64,000 nt of DNA from Halomonas zincidurans B6 (GTDB lineage: Bacteria > Pseudomonadota > Gammaproteobacteria > Pseudomonadales > Halomonadaceae), in contig NZ_JNCK01000001.1 in assembly GCF_000731955.1 (NCBI RefSeq), forward strand, positions 1,922,001-1,986,000. The letters run 5' to 3'. Under the pieces are notes generated by a model. The model searched no databases. It was given only the letters and a program-made list of their open reading frames with translations, and had not been told where the DNA came from. The translations under genes were made by a program, and so were the position numbers. Position 1 is the stretch's first letter. Every line of letters begins with the position of its first letter. Shown one piece after another: positions 26,278 to 34,853 of this stretch.

Positions 26278-26435
26278 GCGTCGTTCCTTTAATCACTGCC
26301 TCTATGCTGCGGCGTGTTGCCGCCCTGCGTTTGTCATCGCCGTCGATTGACTTAAAATAGTCGCCTGGCCGCCCGAGGGCGGCCGGAACCATCATCCGGT
26401 CCGTCCTTTACGCGGACGACCCACTGGAGAACGAC

Positions 26436-27371
26436 ATGAGTCAAGCCATCGTCGTGGCGACGCTGTACAAGTTCGTCACGCTGCCCGATTACCAGGCCCT
26501 GCGCGAGCCGCTGCTCGAGGTCATGCGCGACAACGACGTCAAGGGCACCCTGTTGATCGCCGAGGAGGGCATCAACGGCACCGTCTCCGGCCCCCGCGGC
26601 GGGATCGACGCCCTGCTCGATTGGCTCGGGCGCGACGCGCGCTTCGCCGATATCGCGCACAAGGAGTCGTACTGCGACGCCCATCCGTTCTACCGTACCA
26701 AGGTCAAGCTCAAGCGCGAGATCGTCACCCTCGGCGTGCCTCAGGTCGATCCCAATCGCAAGGTCGGCAGCTATGTCGAACCGACGGACTGGAACGCGTT
26801 GATCAGCGACCCCGAGGTGCTGGTGATCGATACCCGCAATGACTATGAAGTCGAGATCGGTTCCTTCGAGGGGGCGATCAACCCCCGGACACGCTCGTTC
26901 CGCGAGTTTCCCGAGTACGTCAAAGCCCACTACGACCCTGCCCGCCACAAGAAGGTGGCGATGTTCTGCACCGGCGGGATTCGCTGCGAGAAGGCCTCGA
27001 GCTACCTGCTCGATGAAGGCTTCGAGTCGGTCTACCACCTCAAGGGCGGCATCCTGAGCTACCTGGAACAGGTCCCCGAGCAGCAGTCGCTGTGGCGGGG
27101 AGACTGCTTCGTGTTCGACAACCGGGTCACCGTGCGCCACGATCTCAGCGAAGGCGAGTTCGACCAATGCCACGCCTGCCGACGGCCGATCTCCGAGCAG
27201 GATCGCGCCTCGCACAAGTACCGCCCCGGGGTCAGCTGCCCGCATTGTTGGGACGCGCTGCCCGAGAAGACCCGCGCGCGCGCCGCCGAGCGCCAGAAAC
27301 AGATCGACCTGGCCAAGGCGCGGCGCAAGCCCCATCCGATCGGCCGCGACCCGCGCGCCGAGCAGGCCTGA
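26436..27371 (+). CDS. trhO: tRNA uridine(34) 5-hydroxylase TrhO (YceA, rhodanese family)
   Basis: A 311-residue protein. An N-terminal acylphosphatase-like part carries the GTLLIAEEGINGTVSG motif at about 37-52. A rhodanese domain at about 120-220 carries the catalytic Cys178 loop MFCTGGIRCEKASSYL. A C-terminal pair of cysteine motifs (CHAC, CPHC) follows. TrhO makes 5-hydroxyuridine at tRNA position 34 using O2. A GGAG site precedes the ATG. The 158-bp upstream gap holds a hairpin (GGCCGCC/GGCGGCC) and TAAAAT, a possible -10. Confidence 0.93.
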   Translation: MSQAIVVATLYKFVTLPDYQALREPLLEVMRDNDVKGTLLIAEEGINGTVSGPRGGIDALLDWLGRDARFADIAHKESYCDAHPFYRTKVKLKREIVTLGVPQVDPNRKVGSYVEPTDWNALISDPEVLVIDTRNDYEVEIGSFEGAINPRTRSFREFPEYVKAHYDPARHKKVAMFCTGGIRCEKASSYLLDEGFESVYHLKGGILSYLEQVPEQQSLWRGDCFVFDNRVTVRHDLSEGEFDQCHACRRPISEQDRASHKYRPGVSCPHCWDALPEKTRARAAERQKQIDLAKARRKPHPIGRDPRAEQA

Positions 27372-27381
27372 CTGGCCGAGG

Positions 27382-27416
27382 CGCTATTCCCAATCCATGG
27401 GGCAATAGCGTCTTTT
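27382..27416 (+). terminator. terminator after trhO
   Basis: CGCTATT (27382-27388) pairs with AATAGCG (27404-27410), with an inner CCC/GGG pairing, and is followed by TCTTTT. It lies 10 bp after the trhO stop and looks like a good intrinsic terminator. Confidence 0.75.
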
Positions 27417-27495
27417 AGACCATCATGCCCGTGACAGATCTCTTCACGGCTTCTATGATTGGCTTGGATAACGGTATAAAAAGGTCAATCGAAGG

Positions 27496-28362
27496 ATGGA
27501 ACTGCAATATCGCCTGCTCGCCGAACTGGAAGCCGCCTTTGATCGGCTGATCGAAAGCGTCGAGGGTTTGGCCACGCTCTATGAGCGCGCCCCCCGCCAG
27601 GCGTGGGCGCTCGACGAGCCTCACCCCGGCAGCGACTGGCTACGCCGGGCGCTGTTCGACTTCTGGTATCAGGATGGTCAGGACGGCCGTACCACCCGCA
27701 GTTACGTGGCGCTGATAGCCGCCGATGAAGCGCTCCTCGAGGCGGTGGCCAGCGTCAACCGCACCAAGGCCGATTTTGCCGCGCTGCTCGCGCAGATCCG
27801 TCAGCAGGCGGCAATCCTCGTTCCGGAAATCAAGGCGGTACTGCCGTTTCGCCACCCGGCGTTGCACGACCACCTGCGTGGCCAGGGTCTCGCGCGGTTG
27901 CATCTCAAGCAATGCTGGCGGCACATTCCGGTGGCCGACGCGCCACTGTCGCGGATTAGGCTGGCCTGGTACAGCAGCGGGCGTTCGATCAAGCGGCTCA
28001 CGGTACGCGAGGCCGAGCAGAAGCTGCTGGCGCTCGACAGCGAGGCCGCCCACGTGCGCATCCAGCTCAGGCAACTGGCAGGCATCCCCGATGGCGAACC
28101 CTTGGCCCAGGTACAGCGTCAGGCGCCGGTCATGCGCGCCAACCTGTTCTTTCAGGAGCCCTTGGCCGATGGCCGCGAGCGACGCGCCATGAACCTGCCG
28201 CTGCCGCTGTTCATCCCGGCAGCGGATGGCCGCCTGCCCCATCACAACGAGCCGTTACCGCGCCCACCCCGGGACCGGACGCGGGCACGCCGCAGCGATG
28301 AACGGCTCGAGGACGAGGTCTTCCTGCCCAGCCTGCGCGTCTATCGATACCGCAGCGTATAG
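27496..28362 (+). CDS. tus: DNA replication terminus site-binding protein (Tus-like)
   Basis: A 288-residue protein with the layout of Tus. It has a helical N-terminus, a central LSRIRLAWYSSGRSIKRLTVREAEQKL segment resembling the E. coli RFGWANKHIIKNL region, an APVMRANLFFQE...PLPLFIP strand, and the ending FLPSLRVYRYRSV like Tus IPRLHLYVAD. Tus binds Ter sites and stops forks from one side. Similarity to E. coli Tus is low overall and judged by eye. A short perfect inverted repeat (CCGTGA/TCACGG, 27429-27449) and TATAAA (about 27473) lie upstream. No E. coli-like Ter site was found. Confidence 0.75.
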   Translation: MELQYRLLAELEAAFDRLIESVEGLATLYERAPRQAWALDEPHPGSDWLRRALFDFWYQDGQDGRTTRSYVALIAADEALLEAVASVNRTKADFAALLAQIRQQAAILVPEIKAVLPFRHPALHDHLRGQGLARLHLKQCWRHIPVADAPLSRIRLAWYSSGRSIKRLTVREAEQKLLALDSEAAHVRIQLRQLAGIPDGEPLAQVQRQAPVMRANLFFQEPLADGRERRAMNLPLPLFIPAADGRLPHHNEPLPRPPRDRTRARRSDERLEDEVFLPSLRVYRYRSV

Positions 28363-28365
28363 GCG

Positions 28366-28671
28366 TCAGGCGTCATGATCGGTATCCGGCAGGTGCTTGA
28401 AGCGCACGTAACGATGCAGACGAATCAACGGGCGCAGCAATAGCTGAAGGCTGCCAATGACGAACAGCCAGACCCCCAGCGTCTTGACGCTGCCTTCGAA
28501 GAAGAAGCACACGCTGCCCACCGTAAACCATACGCCGAGCATGACGTCGTTGACGATGCTGAGGACTTCATAGCGCTGATGAATGACCAGCTCTTCATGG
28601 CCGATGGTGAAGGTCCAGTCGCGACTGTCGGCATGGCGCTCCCGGCGCATGGCAAGGCTCCTGTCTGTCAT
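28366..28671 (-). CDS. YrhK domain-containing small membrane protein
   Basis: A 101-residue protein. After a charged N-terminus, the region YEVLSIVNDVMLGVWFTVGSVCFFFEGSVKTLGVWLFVIGSLQLLLRPLIRLHRY shows two transmembrane segments with the YrhK-domain pattern: a short loop between helices and an Arg-rich end. The product is probably an inner-membrane protein of unknown function. It is convergent with tus, with only 3 bp between the stops. It may be co-transcribed with sthA, 43 bp upstream on the same strand. Confidence 0.8.
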   Translation of the reverse strand: MTDRSLAMRRERHADSRDWTFTIGHEELVIHQRYEVLSIVNDVMLGVWFTVGSVCFFFEGSVKTLGVWLFVIGSLQLLLRPLIRLHRYVRFKHLPDTDHDA

Positions 28672-28714
28672 TGGGCGAACCGGCCCGCCGCGACGGGCCG
28701 GGCTTTTCGAGAAA

Positions 28715-30106
28715 TCAGAACAAGCGATTCAGACCGTTCTGAGCCGCCACCCGGTAGGCTTCCGCCATGGTCGGATAGTTGAAGGTGGTGGTGATGAAGT
28801 ACTTGAGGCTGTTGGCCTCGCCGGGCTGACGCATGATCGCCTGGCCGATGTGGACGATCTCGGAGGCCTGGTCGCCGAAGCAATGGATGCCCAGGATCTC
28901 CAGGCTGTCGCGATGGAACAGGATCTTGAGCATGCCCACGGTATCGCCGGTGATCTGCGCCCGTGCGGTGTCCTTGAAGAACGCCTGGGCCACCTCGTAG
29001 GGCACCTTGGCCTCGGTGAGTTCGCGCTCGCTCTGGCCGACCGAGCTGATTTCCGGAATCGTGTAGATGCCGGTGGGAATGTCCTCGACGAACCGGAACG
29101 GCTCGTCGAGAAAGTCGTCGCTGGCGCTGCGCCCCTGATCGTAGGCGGCACTCGCCAGGCTCGGCCAGCCGATCACGTCGCCCACCGCGTAGATGTGCGG
29201 GATCATCGTGCGGTAATGCTCGTCGACCGGCAGCTGGCCGCGTCCGTTGGCTTCGAGGCCGACGTTCTCGAGGCCCAGTTCATCGGTGTTGCCGGTGCGG
29301 CCGTTGGCCCACAGGAAGGCGTCGGCACGCAGCTTCTTGCCCGACTTGAGATGCACCACCACGCCCGCCTCGTCGCCCTCGATTCTCTCGTACTCCTCGT
29401 TGTGGCGCACCAGCACGCCGTGCTGACGCAGGTGATACGAGAGCGCATCGCTGATCTCGTCGTCGAGAAACGACAGCAATCGATCACGCGTATCGATCAG
29501 ATCGACCTTGACTCCCAGCCCCGAGAAGATCGAGGCATATTCGGAACCGATGACCCCGGCACCGTAGATGATCAGGGTTCGCGGGGTGTGGGACACGCCG
29601 AGAATGGTATCCGAGCAGTAGATACGCGGGTGACGGAAGTTGACATCGCCCGGCCGGTAGGGCCTTGAGCCGGTAGCCACCACGATGCGCTGAGCGATCA
29701 GTTCCTCGGCGCCTTCGTGGTTGTCGCGTACCACCAGGGTGTGCTCATCCTTGAAGCGCGCCACGCCGAAGAACACATCGATCCGGTTACGTGCATAAAA
29801 GGTGGTGCGCATCTCGACTTGCTGTTCGATGGTCGCTCGCGAGCGCTCGAGCACCCTGGGGAACGAGAACCAGCGCGGCTCGCCGATATCGCGGAACATG
29901 CGGTTGGTATTGAACTGCATGATCTGCTTGACCTGATGACGCAACGCCTTGGAAGGAATCGTCCCCCAGTGCGTGCAATTACCACCCACCGCTGGCTGCT
30001 TTTCGATCACCGCCACGCGCTTGCCATGCTTGGCAGCGTTGATCGCCGAGCTCTCACCGGCCGGGCCGGTACCGATCACCACCACATCGTAGTTATGCAC
30101 TGCCAT
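28715..30106 (-). CDS. sthA: soluble pyridine nucleotide transhydrogenase SthA
   Basis: A 463-residue flavoprotein moving reducing equivalents between NADPH and NAD+. The FAD site is VVVIGTGPAGESSAINAA at the N-terminus. The region matching the disulfide of related enzymes reads GGNCTHWGTIPSKALR, with the second cysteine replaced, as expected for SthA and unlike lipoamide dehydrogenases. The NAD-binding IYGAGVIGSEYASIFSGLG and a C-terminal dimerisation domain (HCFGDQASEIVHIGQA) complete it. Position beside the nqr operon links it loosely to NADH/NADPH balance. Confidence 0.94.
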   Translation of the reverse strand: MAVHNYDVVVIGTGPAGESSAINAAKHGKRVAVIEKQPAVGGNCTHWGTIPSKALRHQVKQIMQFNTNRMFRDIGEPRWFSFPRVLERSRATIEQQVEMRTTFYARNRIDVFFGVARFKDEHTLVVRDNHEGAEELIAQRIVVATGSRPYRPGDVNFRHPRIYCSDTILGVSHTPRTLIIYGAGVIGSEYASIFSGLGVKVDLIDTRDRLLSFLDDEISDALSYHLRQHGVLVRHNEEYERIEGDEAGVVVHLKSGKKLRADAFLWANGRTGNTDELGLENVGLEANGRGQLPVDEHYRTMIPHIYAVGDVIGWPSLASAAYDQGRSASDDFLDEPFRFVEDIPTGIYTIPEISSVGQSERELTEAKVPYEVAQAFFKDTARAQITGDTVGMLKILFHRDSLEILGIHCFGDQASEIVHIGQAIMRQPGEANSLKYFITTTFNYPTMAEAYRVAAQNGLNRLF

Positions 30107-30127
30107 TGGCTGTCGCGTCTCCTCTAC

Positions 30128-30161
30128 TGAGTGGTAACTGCTTGTGAGTGGTAACTGCTTG
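30128..30161. repeat. perfect 17-bp tandem duplication upstream of sthA
   Basis: The 17-bp unit TGAGTGGTAACTGCTTG occurs twice back to back (30128-30144 and 30145-30161) in the 67-bp gap between nqrM and sthA, 22 bp upstream of the sthA start. It could be two operator half-sites or a recent slippage duplication. Confidence 0.8.
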
Positions 30162-30173
30162 GCCGCGAATCAC

Positions 30174-30431
30174 TTAACGCTGCGTGGCGTCGTAGCCGAG
30201 ATCAAGCCCACGCTGGCTATCGGCACTGCGCCGCGTCCGGCCGCCACGCTTGCGGTTTTCTTCTTCGCAGACCTCGTCCTTGCCGCCGCAGATATCGCAG
30301 CCATCCTTGAGGCCCAGATTGTTCAGACCGCCACACGAACCGCTGATCGGCTTGCGACCGAGAATCACGCCGATCGACATCGCCGCGACCAGCAGCAGCA
30401 TGGCTATGAAAACTATCAACCAGAGCGTCAT
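30174..30431 (-). CDS. nqrM: Na+-NQR maturation protein NqrM
   Basis: An 85-residue protein. One N-terminal transmembrane helix covers about 3-25. Four cysteines follow (33 in ISGSCGGL, 45 and 48 in CDIC, 55), the NqrM/DUF539 pattern needed for placing iron in the Na+-NQR complex. The tail after residue 57 (RKRGGRTRRS...) is longer and more basic than I expect for the family. It overlaps apbE by 4 nt and is the last gene of the nqr operon. Confidence 0.92.
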   Translation of the reverse strand: MTLWLIVFIAMLLLVAAMSIGVILGRKPISGSCGGLNNLGLKDGCDICGGKDEVCEEENRKRGGRTRRSADSQRGLDLGYDATQR

Positions 30432-31516
30432 GATCCCTCCTCCTCGCCGACCGTCTCGGCTCCTTCCATATAAGGAGCGAAGGCCGGACTCATGCGTGTT
30501 TCGAACCCGTCATCGGTTCTGACAACGAAATACACTGCAATGTTTTCACGTTTGGCCATTTCCAGCCCGGCCCGTTCACCCATCACCGTGAACGCAGTGG
30601 CCAAGGCATCGGCGGTTGCGCAACGTTCATCAATGACCGTCACCGACGCCACCCGATTGGTGATGGGCCGTCCCGTACGCGGGTCGATGGTGTGCGAATA
30701 GCGCACACCGTCGCTGACGAAATAGTTGCGGTAATCGCCCGACGTGGCCACCGCGACGTTGCCGAGATCGATGACCCGCTGCACACTTCGCTCGCTGGAG
30801 ATGGGTTTTTCGACCGCGATGCGCCACGGCTTGCCGCCCGGCTTGGCGCCATGGGTGCGAATCTCGCCACCGACCTCGACCAGGTAGTCCTCGAGGCCTC
30901 GACTTTCGAGATAGTCGGCGACGCGATCAGTGCCATACCCCTTGGCAATGCCCGACAGATCGACGTAGACGGGCTTGCGCTTGGTCAGCGTATCGCCCTC
31001 GAGCACAAGCGCATCAATATCAACCCGCGCCAATGCCTTGGCCAGCTCGGCGGAGTTTGGCACCCGCTCGGGACGCCCCTTGGGCCCGAACCCCCACAGG
31101 TTGACTGCCGGGCCGACGGTGACATCGAAAGCGCCGTCCGACAACCGGGCAATGCGCAGCGCTTCTCGTATCACTTCCGCCGTGGCCGGCGACAGGAAGA
31201 ACGGCACGCCCACCGGGTAGCGGTTGAACCGTGACAGCTCGGAGTCTTCCCGGTAGGTCGACATCAACGCATCGACCTGCTCGAGCTGGCTACGTATGCC
31301 CGCATCGAGCGATTCGATGGTTGCCTCGTCCAGTGCGGCATACACCGTCACATTGTAGCCAGTGCCGAAGATCGGCCCCTCGAAGCGGTGAGCCTCGACC
31401 TGTGGCGCACGCTCACACCCCGCCAACGACACCAGAGCCAACGCCGCAACCAGTGTCACTATCAATGACAGGGCCGCATGCGGCCCTGTCGGTGTACGAC
31501 GCTGGCCGTCGCTCAT
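30428..31516 (-). CDS. apbE: FAD:protein FMN transferase ApbE
   Basis: A 362-residue predicted lipoprotein facing the periplasm (lipobox SLAGC, Cys34). ApbE attaches FMN to threonines of NqrB and NqrC. Features: the MSTYREDSELSRFN motif, the GPAVNLWGFGP segment, VDLSGIAKGYGTDRVADYL, the EVGGEIRTHG flavin-binding stretch, and HTIDPRTGRPI near the C-terminus. It overlaps nqrF and nqrM by 4 nt each. Both FMN-accepting threonines are present in the neighbouring NqrB and NqrC. Confidence 0.94.
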   Translation of the reverse strand: MSDGQRRTPTGPHAALSLIVTLVAALALVSLAGCERAPQVEAHRFEGPIFGTGYNVTVYAALDEATIESLDAGIRSQLEQVDALMSTYREDSELSRFNRYPVGVPFFLSPATAEVIREALRIARLSDGAFDVTVGPAVNLWGFGPKGRPERVPNSAELAKALARVDIDALVLEGDTLTKRKPVYVDLSGIAKGYGTDRVADYLESRGLEDYLVEVGGEIRTHGAKPGGKPWRIAVEKPISSERSVQRVIDLGNVAVATSGDYRNYFVSDGVRYSHTIDPRTGRPITNRVASVTVIDERCATADALATAFTVMGERAGLEMAKRENIAVYFVVRTDDGFETRMSPAFAPYMEGAETVGEEEGS

Positions 31517-32748
31517 CCGCCGAAGTCATCCAGCATGATGTTCTCCGGCTCGACGCCCAGGTCGGTGAGCATCTTGATCACCGAGGCGTTCATCATCGGT
31601 GGCCCGCACATGTAGTACTCGCAGTCCTCGGGTGCCGGGTGGTCCTTGAGGTAATTCTCGTAGAGCACGTTATGGATGAAGCCGGTGGGGCCTTCCCAGT
31701 TATCCTCGGGCTGCGGATCCGACAACGCCAGGTGCCACTCGAAGTTGTCGAACTCCTCGGCCAGCTGGTCATACTCGTCATTGTAGAAAGTCTCGCGCCA
31801 GGAGCGCGCGCCGTACCAGAACGAGATCTTGCGCTTGGATTCGAGGCGCTTGAGCTGGTCGAAGATATGACTGCGCATCGGTGCCATGCCGGCGCCACCG
31901 CCGACGAAGACCATCTCGGCATCGGTGTCCTTGGCAAAGAACTCGCCGAATGGTCCCATCACCGTGATCTTGTCGCCCGGCTTCAGGCTGAATACGTAGG
32001 TCGACATCAGCCCCGGCGGATGGCTGGAGTCGGGCGGCGGCGTGGCGATCCGGATGTTGAACTTGAGAATGCCCTTTTCTTCCGGGTAATTGGCCATCGA
32101 GTAGGCGCGAATCACTTCTTCTTCGTCGTTCTTGTGGGAGACGTTGAAGAGATTGAATTTCTCCCAGTCGCCGCGGTATTCCTCGTCGATATCGAAATCG
32201 GAGAACTTGATGTCGTAGGACGGCGCCACCAGCTGCACGTAGCCGCCGGCGCGGAAGTCGACGTTCTCGCCCTCCGGCAGCTTGAGGTTGAGCTCCTTGA
32301 TGAAGGTGGCGACGTTAGGGTTCTCGATGACCTCGCATTCCCACTTCTTGACGCCGAAGACCTCTTCGGGAACCTCGATGCGCATGTCCTGCTTGACCGG
32401 CACCTGACAGGAGAGCCGCCAGCCCGCCTTCTTCTCGCCCATGGTGAAGTGCGACTCCTCGGTCGGCAGGATCGAGCCGCCGCCCTCGGTGACCCGGCAC
32501 TTGCACTGGGCGCAGGAGCCGCCGCCACCGCAGGCGGAGGACAGGAAGATGCCGTTGGACGCCAGGGTCTGCAACAGCTTGCCGCCGGCCTGTGTCGTCA
32601 GGGTGTTGTCGGGGTCCTCGTTGATCTGGATCGTCACGTCGCCGCTGCTGACCAGCCGGCTGCGCGCGGCCAGGATGATCGCCACCAGGCCAATGACGAC
32701 CACGGTGAACATGACCACGCCGAGCACGATAATCGATGTATCGACCAT
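31513..32748 (-). CDS. nqrF: Na+-translocating NADH:quinone reductase subunit F
   Basis: A 411-residue electron-entry subunit. One N-terminal membrane helix (about 5-27) anchors it. The plant-type 2Fe-2S domain has cluster ligands Cys73, Cys79, Cys82 and Cys114. The ferredoxin-reductase module binds FAD (RAYSMANYP) and NADH (VGGGAGMAPMRSHIF), ending YYMCGPPMMNASV and an aromatic-free ...DDFGG tail. It oxidises NADH on the cytoplasmic side and passes electrons into the complex. Confidence 0.96.
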   Translation of the reverse strand: MVDTSIIVLGVVMFTVVVIGLVAIILAARSRLVSSGDVTIQINEDPDNTLTTQAGGKLLQTLASNGIFLSSACGGGGSCAQCKCRVTEGGGSILPTEESHFTMGEKKAGWRLSCQVPVKQDMRIEVPEEVFGVKKWECEVIENPNVATFIKELNLKLPEGENVDFRAGGYVQLVAPSYDIKFSDFDIDEEYRGDWEKFNLFNVSHKNDEEEVIRAYSMANYPEEKGILKFNIRIATPPPDSSHPPGLMSTYVFSLKPGDKITVMGPFGEFFAKDTDAEMVFVGGGAGMAPMRSHIFDQLKRLESKRKISFWYGARSWRETFYNDEYDQLAEEFDNFEWHLALSDPQPEDNWEGPTGFIHNVLYENYLKDHPAPEDCEYYMCGPPMMNASVIKMLTDLGVEPENIMLDDFGG

Positions 32749-32773
32749 GTCGAATTCCTATATCTCGTTGTAC

Positions 32774-33394
32774 TTACAGCTGAATGCCGGAAAAGGACAT
32801 GAAGCCCAGAGACATCAGGCCAACGGTGATGAAAGTGATTCCCAGCCCGCGCAGGCCGGCCGGCACGTCGCTGTACTTGAGTTTCTCGCGGATGCCCGCC
32901 AGCGCGGCGATAGCCAGGGTCCAGCCGGCGCCGGCGCCGAAGCCATAGATAACCGATTCGGCGAAGCTGTAGTCGCGCTGCACCATGAACAGCGACGCGC
33001 CGAGGATCGCGCAGTTCACGGTAATCAGCGGCAGAAAGACCCCCAGCGCGTTGTAGAGCGCCGGCACGAACTTGTCGAGGAACATCTCGAGGATCTGCAC
33101 GATCGCCGCGATCACGCCGATATAACTGAGCAGCCCGAGAAACGACAGATCGATGCTCGCCGCCCCTTCGATACCGGTCCAGCTCAGCGCCCCCTCCTTC
33201 AGCAGGTAATTCAGGATCAGGTTGTTGACCGGCACGGTGATCGCCAGCACCACGATCACGGCGATGCCCAGCCCGATGGCCGAGGAAACCTTCTTCGATA
33301 CCGCCATGAAGGTACACATGCCAAGGAAGAAGGCCAGTGCCATGTTCTCGACGAACACGGCCTTGATGAACAGGCTCAGGTACTGTTCGAACAT
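32774..33394 (-). CDS. nqrE: Na+-translocating NADH:quinone reductase subunit E
   Basis: A 206-residue hydrophobic subunit with about six transmembrane helices, from the NqrDE/RnfAE family. The start MFEQYLSLFIKAVFVENMALAFFLGMCTFMAVSKK is the NqrE signature, including the conserved cysteine taking part in the membrane iron site shared with NqrD. Its start lies one base after the nqrD stop. It is part of the Na+-pumping path. Confidence 0.96.
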   Translation of the reverse strand: MFEQYLSLFIKAVFVENMALAFFLGMCTFMAVSKKVSSAIGLGIAVIVVLAITVPVNNLILNYLLKEGALSWTGIEGAASIDLSFLGLLSYIGVIAAIVQILEMFLDKFVPALYNALGVFLPLITVNCAILGASLFMVQRDYSFAESVIYGFGAGAGWTLAIAALAGIREKLKYSDVPAGLRGLGITFITVGLMSLGFMSFSGIQL

Positions 33395-33395
33395 T

Positions 33396-34064
33396 TTACA
33401 CGGCCTCCTTGACCTTGGTGTTGGTCGTGATCTTGAACTCGTTCTCCTCGACCTGTTCGGGATTGAGGCTGCGCAGCCCCCAGATGATCAGGCCGATGAC
33501 GAAGAACGCCGAGGGCGGCAGCAGCATCAGGCCGTTGGTCACGTACCAGCCACCCTCATTGACGGGTGCCAGCACCGTGTAGCCGAACACCGAGCCGGAG
33601 CCGAACAGTTCGCGGAAAAAGCCCACGACCAGCAGCATGACGGTATAGCCCAGGCCATTGCCGACACCGTCGAGAAAGCTGATCACCGGGCCATTCTGCA
33701 TGGCAAAGGCCTCGGCACGCCCCATGACGATGCAGTTGGTGATGATCAGGCCGACGAACACCGACAGCGATTTGGAGATTTCATAGGCATAGGCCTTGAG
33801 GACCTGGTCGACGACGATGACCAACGAGGCGATGATCGTCATCTGCACGATGATGCGAATCGACGAAGGAATCTGGCTACGAATCAGCGATACAAAGAAA
33901 CTCGAAAAGGCGGTGACGGCAATGACCGCCAGGCTCATGACCAACGACGTGCTCATGGAATTGGTCACTGCCAGCGCACTGCAGATACCCAGAATCTGCA
34001 GTGCAATCGGGTTGTTCTTGAAGATCGGCGTGGTCAGCACGCCTTTGGGCGTATAGGCAGCCAT
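33396..34064 (-). CDS. nqrD: Na+-translocating NADH:quinone reductase subunit D
   Basis: A 222-residue membrane subunit homologous to NqrE/RnfE, with about six helices. The conserved ALQILGICSALAVTNSM segment near residues 20-36 carries the cysteine pairing with that of NqrE. GLIITNCIVMGRAEAFAM and the C-terminal LLPPSAFFVIGLIIWGLR are typical. It lies between nqrC and nqrE with gaps of only a few bases. Confidence 0.96.
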   Translation of the reverse strand: MAAYTPKGVLTTPIFKNNPIALQILGICSALAVTNSMSTSLVMSLAVIAVTAFSSFFVSLIRSQIPSSIRIIVQMTIIASLVIVVDQVLKAYAYEISKSLSVFVGLIITNCIVMGRAEAFAMQNGPVISFLDGVGNGLGYTVMLLVVGFFRELFGSGSVFGYTVLAPVNEGGWYVTNGLMLLPPSAFFVIGLIIWGLRSLNPEQVEENEFKITTNTKVKEAV

Positions 34065-34067
34065 GGC

Positions 34068-34853
34068 TTACGCTCCTTGCGTCGTGGCGCGAAAACGAGC
34101 CAAGTACTCGGCGAAGCCGGCGTCACTCAGCCAGAATTGCAGAAGATTGGTCACACCTTTACTGGTCAGCGTCGCCCCGGAGAGCGCATCGACCTTGTAC
34201 TCGGCATCAGGCGTCTGGGGGCCGACCCCGCCCTTGACCAGGCGTATGGCGGGGTCCATCCCGTTCTCGGGATAGATTTTCTTGCCATCCCACAGGGCCT
34301 TCCAGTCGGGATTGTCGACCTCGCCGCCAAGCCCGGGTGTCTCGCCCTGATCGTAGAACGACAGACCGACTACGGTATTGCCGTCCCCTTTCAGCGCCAG
34401 GTAGCCCGACATCAGCGACCACAACCCCTGCCCACGGACCGGCAGGATGATCTTGTCGGGGTTCTGCGGATCGCCGACCAGATACACCGTAGCGTAATTT
34501 TCCCGGCGACCGATACCCGCGAGATCCTGAGCCCCGGACAGGGTCCGCGACTGAGCGGGATCCTTGGCGGCCTCGAACTGATCGAAGGTCTCGGGGTTCT
34601 TGTCTTCGGCATATTCGCCGGTATTCAGGTTGACGACCCGCGCGGTGATCAGTTTGTCGTACAGTGCCAGAATGTCCTGGCCGGGCTTGTAGAGCTCGGC
34701 CACCTGGAGCAGGTTGCTCATGCGGTCCTGCTCCTGGTTCTTCTGCTGGATCGGACGCAGCGCAACCGCCGCCGAGGCTACCACGACGGAACAGACGATA
34801 CACAGCGCGAACGCAACCGTGAGGGTCTTCTTGACGGAGTTGTTACTGGCCAT
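34068..34853 (-). CDS. nqrC: Na+-translocating NADH:quinone reductase subunit C
   Basis: A 261-residue subunit. One N-terminal helix (about 10-32) anchors a periplasmic FMN-binding domain. The covalent-FMN motif DALSGATLTS places the flavin on Thr228. This modification requires ApbE, encoded in the same operon. ATG 34853 overlaps the final base of the nqrB stop codon. Confidence 0.96.
   Translation of the reverse strand: MASNNSVKKTLTVAFALCIVCSVVVASAAVALRPIQQKNQEQDRMSNLLQVAELYKPGQDILALYDKLITARVVNLNTGEYAEDKNPETFDQFEAAKDPAQSRTLSGAQDLAGIGRRENYATVYLVGDPQNPDKIILPVRGQGLWSLMSGYLALKGDGNTVVGLSFYDQGETPGLGGEVDNPDWKALWDGKKIYPENGMDPAIRLVKGGVGPQTPDAEYKVDALSGATLTSKGVTNLLQFWLSDAGFAEYLARFRATTQGA

Noticed and set aside
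28715..30106. Calling the flavoprotein dihydrolipoamide dehydrogenase or mercuric reductase
   Set aside because: The second redox cysteine is replaced in GGNCTHWGTIPSKALR, which is the transhydrogenase pattern.
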